Shown in pieces: positions 55,882-62,679 of a DNA stretch of 64,000 nucleotides (within the stretch, counting starts at the first letter, position 1; every line of letters begins with the position of its first letter). Source of the DNA: Khoudiadiopia massiliensis (GTDB lineage: Bacteria > Bacillota > Clostridia > Tissierellales > Peptoniphilaceae). A model generated the notes under the pieces. The model ran no database searches. It was not told the origin of the DNA and worked only from the letters and a program-made list of their open reading frames with translations. The stretch spans positions 248,001 through 312,000 of the forward strand of contig OKQS01000001.1 in NCBI GenBank assembly GCA_900290095.1. The letters run 5' to 3'. A program made the position numbers and the translations under genes.

Positions 55882-55908
55882 AAAAAAAGCAGCTAAAAAT
55901 TAGCTGCT
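55882..55908 (-). terminator. Riboswitch-controlled intrinsic terminator before the AGCS gene
   Basis: On the minus strand AGCAGCTAA/TTAGCTGCT, a perfect nine-bp stem with a three-base loop, runs into seven Ts. The last three bases of a competing antiterminator strand (55906-55915) overlap its left arm. Confidence 0.9.
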
Positions 55909-55943
55909 CCGGAAATTCAAAAAGAAAACACAAGTAAAAATGT

Positions 55944-56030
55944 GTCCCCGTCTGTTTGCCTGAGAGATTCGACCTTTCGGCCTTGCACCTTCGGCACTCA
56001 CTTAAGAGTTTTCCGGAGCATCCTCCATTT
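55944..56030 (-). promoter_or_regulatory. Glycine riboswitch (gcvT type)
   Basis: On the minus strand the conserved aptamer core is clear: GTGCCGAAGGTGCAAG, a small GGCCGAAAGGTC hairpin, then GAATCTCTCAGGCAAACAG and ACGGGG. P1 can form from CTCCG and CGGGG, and the side hairpin is ACTC/GAGT. The usual GAGAG partner of CTCTC on the 5' side is not obvious, so the 5' half is divergent. One aptamer is seen; a CCGG-ATAAAA-CCGG hairpin upstream may be the degenerate companion of singlet glycine switches. Confidence 0.85.
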
Positions 56031-56083
56031 CCGGTTTTATCCGGCAGGGCCGAACAATTCCGAAAACTTCAAAGGATAAAAAG

Positions 56084-56112
56084 ATGATACTACAGTCAAA
56101 TTAGGCTGTCAA
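56084..56112 (-). promoter_or_regulatory. Sigma-A promoter of the glycine riboswitch-AGCS unit
   Basis: On the minus strand a perfect TTGACA (56107-56112) and TATCAT (56084-56089, 5/6) are exactly 17 bases apart. The -35 lies five bases after the stop codon of the YidC-like fusion gene. Transcription would start near 56077, leaving a leader of about 225 bases. Confidence 0.85.
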
Positions 56113-56117
56113 ATTCA

Positions 56118-58703
56118 TCAATGGTTGCCTAAGAACTTCCAATTTTTAATGTTATCAACATCGTCTTGAACCGAATACCAGTCGGCCGGGAGGAACTTGT
56201 TTCCGTTATTTATGTTGACATTCCAGAATGAAGTGAACATGAGCTTCTGGGGTTCACTTTTATAGTTGCAGTCAAATGCCTTGCCGGTATAGGGGTTTTT
56301 GGCATCCTTTATTAAGCCTTGGGTGACCAATTGAGGAACGTCCGCATTAGTCATAAAAGTCTTGTCGACCTCAAAGCCCTTTTTATCAAAGTCCTTGACC
56401 ATTAAAAGGCAGCGGAACCAAGCCGTATCAAAGCCTGTGTCCATTTTTTGATAGTCGAACTGGCCTATCCCCCTTCCGTGGTCGGAGACGATTATTATCC
56501 TGGTGTTGTCATAAACCCCGTTTTCCTTCAGATAGTCGAACCAGCGGGCAAGCTCTATATAAGAGGCTATGTTGACATGGTAGTGGGCGACTTGCCTGGT
56601 GTTCTCCATTCGCATTTTTACACCGTCCAAGGTATATGAGTCCTTGCCATAGTCATCATATTTAATGTTATTTGTAGAATCCTTGGGCTTGTATTCAGGC
56701 TTCTGGAGTATGGTAGGCTCATGGGTTGCATTATTGTCCATTAAGAGGAGACTCCCCTTGCCTCCATCACTTATTTTGGTTATCTTGGGCAGGTTCTCCA
56801 AGACCGTATAGGCATTCATAAAGCGCTTATTAAAGCCCTCGGCTGTCGAGACGCTGCTCTGGATTTGGAAGCCTGCACCTGAGCCGCTTATGGAAAACTC
56901 GGCATCGTTATACAGGCCCTCGTTATAAATTATGGGTTGGACCAGGAGGGGTGAGCACTTCATATAGCTGTAAAAGATGAAGTTCCTCTCACGGCTGTAT
57001 TCGTCATTTTCCACCTGATCCAAATCGGAGTCGAACTTTCCTTCGGCTATGAAGGCGTTTATTCCGGGCAGGTCATCATAAATTGAAAGATCGGACATCC
57101 ACCTGTAGCCGGCATAGGGAGGATCACAAACCGTAACCTTATAGCCCTCATCCAAGAAAAGTTTTGGAAGGACCTTCAAGGCCTCATTGTGCTTGTCAGC
57201 CAGCTTCTCCTGATCCCTTGCATTGTTTCTTTCAGGCGTATATTCATAGCCTCCAAAAAGAGCCGGGGCCGCAACATTGGTATGGCCTCCGAAAGAGGTG
57301 CAGTTGGGATAATAAGTGAAACCGGTGAATTTATCCTTGAGTTCAGGTCTCTCTTGGAATATATAGGGCAGGTGCTTACCCATGGCCCTATCCATCATCA
57401 TTACGACAACATTTTTTCCGGTCCTGCTTAGGGGGATCGTAATTTTATTGTTTTTACTTACCTTTACACCCTCGACGACCCCCTTTATTCCGAACATATT
57501 GGAAAAAGACATAAATACCACGGCCAGGATTGCGGCTGAATAAACTATCGGCAGGGCCTGCCTTTTTTTCTTATATATCAGCCCCATTAAAAGGGCCAAT
57601 AAAAGGACTAATGCCGTATTGAACACAATTACATAGGGATCGAAATCCATGTTTGAATCAAATCTCAGGGAGGGAGACAGGTTCCCCATCTTGGTTGCGA
57701 AGAACATATAGTTGACCATGGACACCCCGCAAATTATCCAAATCAGAAGGGATATGATCTTTTTACCTTTTTTCCCCGACAATCCATAAAAAATCCCCCA
57801 CCATACGACAAAGGTCCCGATGGTTATCAGGAGGTTGTTAAGTAAGTAATACGAGGGGCCTATGTTTGTTCCCGCTTTCAAAAACTCCTCCGGAGAGCTG
57901 TTGATGACTGACGATGGAATTAGAAGGCCGCATAAAATGGTCATTAATATGGCACCGGGCCAAAAGTAATTTTTAAGCTTATCTTTTAATATTGGCTTAT
58001 TATCAAAAATCTTTTTCTTCAACAAGCCGGGTTTGCTAAATACAATAATATTCTTCAAAAGCGAATAGAGGTTATTCAGGGTCCAATAGAATACCAGTCC
58101 CGATGCCGAGTCGCGAAGTATGACCAGGAAAAGCAAGGCCATGGCATAAAGCTGGATCCTGGTCTTAGCTGAGGCCCCCCTGGAATAGATAGCACTTGAT
58201 GCCAAGTTGATGACCGTCATCAAAATGGGCAGGAGGTTTATGTTTTTTCCGAAAATGTTTAAAAGACCGTCAGGAGCCCCCAAGTCTTTTATAATGCCGA
58301 AAGAAGCCCCGTTTAAGAGATTGAGTCCTGACAAAAAATTATAGGCGGCAATAAAAAACGGGATTTCCAGCATAAGCGGGACCAGGCCCCTTAAGGCAAA
58401 GCCCGGCTTATAATTGTTTTGCCTATAATATGTCTGGAGCATCATAAAGCGTTCGTCGCCTTTAAAGGTCTTCTTTATGTGGTCAACGCCCCTTTTCATC
58501 TTCTTTTCAAGATCATTCTCTTCCTGTTGAATCTCATCTGCCCTGCGGTAGAAGGGGGTCAGCAAAATATTTATCAAAAGGCTCATCATGACAATTGAAA
58601 ATCCCGGACTCAGGGTCAGCTGGCAGGAAATTGAGAATATAAACTCAAAGAGTAGCTGAATTGGGCTGATTATTAACTTGTATAAAATTACCGGAATAGT
58701 CAT
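56118..58703 (-). CDS. YidC/Oxa1-like membrane domain fused to an alkaline-phosphatase-superfamily (LTA-synthase-like) domain
   Basis: An 861-residue two-part membrane protein. Residues 1-225 follow the YidC/Oxa1 pattern: ISPIQLLFEFIFSISCQL, then a helix SLLINILLTPFYRRADEIQ, a charged hairpin of about 50 residues, PLMLEIPFFIAAYNFLSG and FYWTLNNLYSLLKNII. The groove Arg of insertases is replaced by Asn45. Four or five more helices span about 245-400. Residues 428-775 form a sulfatase/phosphatase-type domain, with metal-ligand-like D438 in VVMMMDRAMG, a candidate nucleophile T475 in FGGHTNVAAPALFGGYEY, and DHG at 741-743. LTA synthase and phosphoethanolamine transferases use this fold. It overlaps the glycerophosphotransferase gene by ATGA. 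Substrate is inferred, not seen. Confidence 0.85.
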   Translation of the reverse strand: MTIPVILYKLIISPIQLLFEFIFSISCQLTLSPGFSIVMMSLLINILLTPFYRRADEIQQEENDLEKKMKRGVDHIKKTFKGDERFMMLQTYYRQNNYKPGFALRGLVPLMLEIPFFIAAYNFLSGLNLLNGASFGIIKDLGAPDGLLNIFGKNINLLPILMTVINLASSAIYSRGASAKTRIQLYAMALLFLVILRDSASGLVFYWTLNNLYSLLKNIIVFSKPGLLKKKIFDNKPILKDKLKNYFWPGAILMTILCGLLIPSSVINSSPEEFLKAGTNIGPSYYLLNNLLITIGTFVVWWGIFYGLSGKKGKKIISLLIWIICGVSMVNYMFFATKMGNLSPSLRFDSNMDFDPYVIVFNTALVLLLALLMGLIYKKKRQALPIVYSAAILAVVFMSFSNMFGIKGVVEGVKVSKNNKITIPLSRTGKNVVVMMMDRAMGKHLPYIFQERPELKDKFTGFTYYPNCTSFGGHTNVAAPALFGGYEYTPERNNARDQEKLADKHNEALKVLPKLFLDEGYKVTVCDPPYAGYRWMSDLSIYDDLPGINAFIAEGKFDSDLDQVENDEYSRERNFIFYSYMKCSPLLVQPIIYNEGLYNDAEFSISGSGAGFQIQSSVSTAEGFNKRFMNAYTVLENLPKITKISDGGKGSLLLMDNNATHEPTILQKPEYKPKDSTNNIKYDDYGKDSYTLDGVKMRMENTRQVAHYHVNIASYIELARWFDYLKENGVYDNTRIIIVSDHGRGIGQFDYQKMDTGFDTAWFRCLLMVKDFDKKGFEVDKTFMTNADVPQLVTQGLIKDAKNPYTGKAFDCNYKSEPQKLMFTSFWNVNINNGNKFLPADWYSVQDDVDNIKNWKFLGNH

Positions 58704-59956
58704 GATTCTTCTCCAACTTTTTGTTGTTCATTATCTCCTGAAAGAAGTTTAAGCTTCTTCTCCAAGAAATCACAGGCCCTTAGAGTTCCCTCCCCCATAT
58801 GCTGCCAGGTCTCTTCCCTTGCTGTTTCTCTTGCCCTGGCATAGGCGGGATTTTCTATGCAATCATCCATAAGAACCTTTATATCTTTCAGATTATCTTT
58901 ATCAAGTTTTTTGCCTATCTTGGGCAGGACCCTGAAAGTCCAGGGTTCTTCATCTATCCACCAATAATCATATGGGGACTTGTCAAAATCCGTATCCGCA
59001 TATATCAGAGGCTTATCATAGACAAGGGTGAAGTCAAATATGATTCCTGAGAAATCCGATATTAGGATATCCGCCCTCTTTAAAACTTCAAAATGGTCAT
59101 TATCGCTGTTCCACTCAAGTCTGTCGCTCTCCGGAAATTCTTCTTTAAGCTTCTTTAACAAAGGAGCCTCAGATGTATAGGATTGGGGGTGGGGTCTAGC
59201 AATCACATGATAACCGCTTTCAAGAAGGACCTTGAAAATATCCTCACCATAGCGGTTGAATATGGAATTGGGTCCCCATGAAGGAGCCAAGAGAACGGTT
59301 CTATCCTTGTTTTCGACTTTTTCACTATTTTTAAGCCTGGCCAAGAGCTCGTCCATATATGGGATTCCAATGATTTCCAAATCTTTTTCCGGAAGATTCC
59401 TGATCCTCTCAAGCTCCCTCACCTCTTCAACCTGGTAAGTGCCTGAAAGCAGTATGGCATCAAAATAGTCAATTCCGAACATCCTATATCCGGTAATATC
59501 GTTGGCGGCATGTTGCATGTGAACATAGTAATCCACATCTTTTGACCTCTTCCATTGGAAGACATCCAGACTTGGTGTCGTGGCCAAAACCAAGCCCGCA
59601 TTGAGATAGTTCATCCTGGAGAAGGCCCTGTTTCCCTTGCCCAGAAATTCACAGGTAAAAAGCGGGTCTTTGACCTCGAAAGCCGGATCGTCTTCAGAGC
59701 AGGTCAGATACTTTATAGCCCAGCCCCTTCTCATCATCTCCATGCAGACAGGCTTAAAAACTTTCCAATACCGCCTGTCGTCACTGAAAATGACAAAGGG
59801 GGTTTTGCTTGTGCTTATGGCCGCCTGCTTGCCGCCCTTGATCTTAAATTTAATCTGGAGAAAGAGCTTCCTCACGAAGAAAAAAGCCCCTCCCGCCAAG
59901 CCTAATATTACCGTAAACAGCATACTACCGGTTCCCGGATCTATATATAAACGCAC
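58700..59956 (-). CDS. CDP-glycerol glycerophosphotransferase-like protein (TagF/TarF family) with YIDPGTGS anchor
   Basis: A 418-residue protein. The N-terminus RLYIDPGTGSMLFTVILGLAGG is a single membrane anchor found on many polymer-synthesis transferases. The rest is a GT-B-like Glyphos_transf domain, with MQHAANDITGYRMFGIDYFD, IGIPYMDELLARL, LLAPSWGPNSIFNRYG, VIARPHPQSY and ILISDFSGIIFDFTLVYDKPLIY, which are the CDP-glycerol transferase landmarks. It probably adds glycerol phosphate (or ribitol phosphate) units to a teichoic-type polymer at the inner membrane face. The start is a GTG behind GGAGGT. It is coupled to the YidC-like fusion and diverges from the choline genes. Confidence 0.88.
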   Translation of the reverse strand: MRLYIDPGTGSMLFTVILGLAGGAFFFVRKLFLQIKFKIKGGKQAAISTSKTPFVIFSDDRRYWKVFKPVCMEMMRRGWAIKYLTCSEDDPAFEVKDPLFTCEFLGKGNRAFSRMNYLNAGLVLATTPSLDVFQWKRSKDVDYYVHMQHAANDITGYRMFGIDYFDAILLSGTYQVEEVRELERIRNLPEKDLEIIGIPYMDELLARLKNSEKVENKDRTVLLAPSWGPNSIFNRYGEDIFKVLLESGYHVIARPHPQSYTSEAPLLKKLKEEFPESDRLEWNSDNDHFEVLKRADILISDFSGIIFDFTLVYDKPLIYADTDFDKSPYDYWWIDEEPWTFRVLPKIGKKLDKDNLKDIKVLMDDCIENPAYARARETAREETWQHMGEGTLRACDFLEKKLKLLSGDNEQQKVGEES

Positions 59957-60163
59957 AGATACCTCCAGTCTGGCAATTAATTAAAACTAACCCTAACACA
60001 CCCATCTATTTTAGCATTGTATTGGATACTTTTATTGATTTTTGCCTTAACTTGAAATATTTTGCCCTAATTTGTTGAATAAAATATGTTAAATATTAAA
60101 AAAACATTAAAAAAGTGTTATCCTAATATTAAATGTTTATCAACTTTTGAAAAGAGGGCTTTC
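59957..60163 (+). promoter_or_regulatory. AT-rich divergent promoter region of the envelope-polymer locus
   Basis: A 207-base, strongly AT-rich gap between divergent genes. On the plus strand TTGCCC (60062-60067), 17 bases, TATGTT is a weak candidate. On the minus strand TGCTAAAAT (near 60008-60016) is a plausible extended -10. A frame opening at 60086 continues into the choline kinase gene but lacks a ribosome-binding site. The fused winged-helix domain of the next protein could bind here; no clear operator is seen. Confidence 0.4.
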
Positions 60164-61924
60164 ATGAACAAAACTCAACTGGACCTCATGCTGGAAATCT
60201 CCAACGAGGGCTACACCAATCAAAGAAAAATTGCCCGGAGCCTAGGAAAGTCTTCCGGCCTCATAAATAGGCTAATCAAGGACTTGGCTTCCAAGGGCTT
60301 TATTGACAAAAATTTTAATATAAGTAAAAAGGCTGAGGACTATATCAAGGCCAGGTCCCCTGAAAATGCCATAATTGTAGCTGCCGGCTTCGGCCTGAGG
60401 ATGATCCCCATCAACATGGACTGCCCAAAGGGCCTGGTTGAGGTCATGGGGGAAAAATTGATCGAAAGGCTTATTAAACAGGCCCGCGAAGTCGGTATCG
60501 AAGATATATACATTGTCGTGGGCTACATGAAAGAAAAATATGAGTATCTGATCGACTCCTATGGGGTCAAGCTCATTGTTAATGACAGCTACGGGACCAA
60601 GAATAATATCCATTCCCTGGCAAAGGCGGCTGATAAGCTTTCAAACTCATACATTGTTCCCTGCGACATCTGGTGTGCGAAAAATCCATTCAATATTAGG
60701 GAGGCCTATTCCTGGTACATGCTGAGCGACGATCCGGCCAGGAGCTTTTTCAATATAAATAAGAATTCCCGCCTCTCACCTGTGACTTCCGCCAATGATG
60801 GCAATAAGATGATGGGCCTGGGTTATTTCACCAAGTCCGACTCGAAAATTCTTTCCAAGATAATAGGTGAAATGTGCGGCAACCCTCAGTTTGACAATGA
60901 ACGCTGGGAGGCGGCCTTGCTTGATAAGAGGATGAAAAACATTGCTGCAAGGGAAGTCGACGGCCACGACTATGTTGGAATCAACACCTATGAGGAATTA
61001 AGGTCTCTGGATAAGAGGTCAAAAAATTTAAAGGCGGCAACAATTGAGAGCCTGAAGAAAATCCTCTCGGTCCATACCGGAGAAATAAGGGATGTTGAAT
61101 TGATAAAAAAAGGCATGACCAACAGGTCCTTTTCATTTACCTGTAAGGGAAAGAAATATGTCATGAGGATACCCGGATCCGGCACGGATAAGCTTATCAA
61201 AAGAAGGGAGGAAGCTTCGGTCTACAATGAAATTGAAAATACCGGCCTCTGCTCCTCCCCGGTCTACTTCGACCCTGTAGACGGCTTTAAACTGAGCTAT
61301 TACCTTGAAAACGCAAGGCCCTGTGATCCTAAAAATTGGGACGAGGTCAAGGCTTGCATGGATCTTTTAAGAACTTTCCACAAACTGGATCTCAAGGTTG
61401 ACCATGACTTTGACCTGCTTGGTCAAATAGACTTCTATGAGTCTCTGAGACAGGGCCCTTCGGCATATAGTGACTATGAGACCGTAAAAAAGCAGGTCTT
61501 GTCCCTAAAAGATTTTGTAGAAGAAAATTCCGGAGAAAAATGCCTCTGCCACATAGACTCCGTCCCTGACAATTTCCTATTTTATACGGATGAAAAGGGC
61601 CATGAAAAGCTCCAGCTTACCGATTGGGAATATGCCGGAATGCAGGATCCCCACTTGGATATAGCCATGTTTTCGGTCTATTCGGGCTATACAAAAAAGG
61701 AAATTGACCGCTTGATCGACCTGTATTTTTCGGGGGCCTGCCCTCCCAAAACCAGGACAAAGATCTACTGCTATGTTTCACTGGCCGGCCTGCTCTGGTC
61801 AAACTGGTGTGAATACAAGTATTCGCTGGGTCTGGAATTCGGAGAATATTCTTTGAACCAATATAGGTATGCCAAGGACTTTTACAGGCTTGCAGAAAAG
61901 GAGATTTTAAAATATGAAGATTGA
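60164..61924 (+). CDS. Winged-helix / cytidylyltransferase / choline kinase fusion (LicC-LicA type)
   Basis: A 586-residue three-part protein. Residues 1-65 form a MarR-like winged helix (NQRKIARSLGKSSGLINRLIKDL). Residues 68-285 form a nucleotidyltransferase with the loop IIVAAGFGLRMIPINMDCPKG and the metal site PCDIW. Residues 290-586 form a choline/ethanolamine kinase with GMTNRSFSF, the catalytic LCHIDSVPDNFLF (HID instead of the usual HND) and LTDWEYAGMQDPHLDIAMF. It is predicted to phosphorylate choline and activate it to CDP-choline. I chose the ATG at 60164 with AGAGGG upstream. Fusions of LicC and LicA are known in several anaerobes; the DNA-binding part suggests self-regulation or a structural role. 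Confidence 0.9.
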   Translation: MNKTQLDLMLEISNEGYTNQRKIARSLGKSSGLINRLIKDLASKGFIDKNFNISKKAEDYIKARSPENAIIVAAGFGLRMIPINMDCPKGLVEVMGEKLIERLIKQAREVGIEDIYIVVGYMKEKYEYLIDSYGVKLIVNDSYGTKNNIHSLAKAADKLSNSYIVPCDIWCAKNPFNIREAYSWYMLSDDPARSFFNINKNSRLSPVTSANDGNKMMGLGYFTKSDSKILSKIIGEMCGNPQFDNERWEAALLDKRMKNIAAREVDGHDYVGINTYEELRSLDKRSKNLKAATIESLKKILSVHTGEIRDVELIKKGMTNRSFSFTCKGKKYVMRIPGSGTDKLIKRREEASVYNEIENTGLCSSPVYFDPVDGFKLSYYLENARPCDPKNWDEVKACMDLLRTFHKLDLKVDHDFDLLGQIDFYESLRQGPSAYSDYETVKKQVLSLKDFVEENSGEKCLCHIDSVPDNFLFYTDEKGHEKLQLTDWEYAGMQDPHLDIAMFSVYSGYTKKEIDRLIDLYFSGACPPKTRTKIYCYVSLAGLLWSNWCEYKYSLGLEFGEYSLNQYRYAKDFYRLAEKEILKYED

Positions 61925-62669
61925 CAAGGCAAAGCCCGGAATAAAGGTTGATAATGCAATCATTATGGCGGCCGGACTCTCTACAAGACTGGTCCCCCTA
62001 TCCCTGGAAAGACCCAAGGCACTCGTAGACGTTAGAGGAGAGATCCTCATTGAAAGGCAGATCAGACAGTTGAGGGAAGCCGGGATTGATGAGATTGTCA
62101 TTGTCAGCGGCTATAAGGCCCAAATGCTGGACTACTTGAAGGATAAGTACCATCTTAAAATTATTTTCAACCCCGAATATAGGGAGAGAAACAACAATTA
62201 CAGCATATATATGGCCAAGGACTACATAAGAAATTCATATATATGCTCGGCCGATAACTATTTTACTGAAAATCCTTTCAGTTCAAACCCTGAGTTTCCC
62301 TACTATTCTGCTATTGAGGTCGAGGGCCGGACGGATGAATGGATCCTTTCTTATGATAAGGACGAGTATATAAATAAGGTTGAGGTCGGAGGCGCCGGGG
62401 GCTGGGTCATGCTTGGCCCGGCCTTCTGGGATGAAGACTTCAGCAGGAAATTCCTTGCCATCCTTGAGAATGAGATAAAAAAAGAAGGGTCAAAGGGCAA
62501 GCTCTGGGAAGATATTTATGCTGACCACCTCGACCTTCTCAAGCTTAAGATAAAAAAGTATCCCAAAAATTATATTTATGAGTTCGACAGCCTGGCCGAG
62601 CTGAGCCTTTTTGATCCAAGGTATAAGGCCTATGCTGAAGGCAAGGGAATTGAGACCAAGTTAAAATGA
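61914..62669 (+). CDS. licC: LicC-like CTP:phosphocholine cytidylyltransferase (second copy)
   Basis: A 251-residue stand-alone nucleotidyltransferase. The loop IIMAAGLSTRLVPLSLERPKALV at residues 19-41 and the Asp metal site ICSADNYF are intact. It overlaps the preceding fusion by 11 bases. It is not a simple copy of the fused domain: the two share the fold but differ widely after the loop. One may handle phosphocholine and the other a different phospho-alcohol, or one may be partly regulatory. Assigning the substrate from sequence alone is not possible, so the symbol is tentative. Confidence 0.8.
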   Translation: MKIDKAKPGIKVDNAIIMAAGLSTRLVPLSLERPKALVDVRGEILIERQIRQLREAGIDEIVIVSGYKAQMLDYLKDKYHLKIIFNPEYRERNNNYSIYMAKDYIRNSYICSADNYFTENPFSSNPEFPYYSAIEVEGRTDEWILSYDKDEYINKVEVGGAGGWVMLGPAFWDEDFSRKFLAILENEIKKEGSKGKLWEDIYADHLDLLKLKIKKYPKNYIYEFDSLAELSLFDPRYKAYAEGKGIETKLK

Positions 62670-62679
62670 GGAGATAGCT

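Noticed and set aside
56118-58703. The genome's housekeeping YidC insertase
   Set aside because: It lacks the groove Arg, is fused to a phosphatase-type domain and is not next to rnpA/rpmH, so it is unlikely to be the main insertase.
59957-60163. Start of the kinase fusion at 60086
   Set aside because: No ribosome-binding site precedes it and the added 26 residues are AT-driven; the ATG at 60164 has AGAGGG and begins the winged helix.
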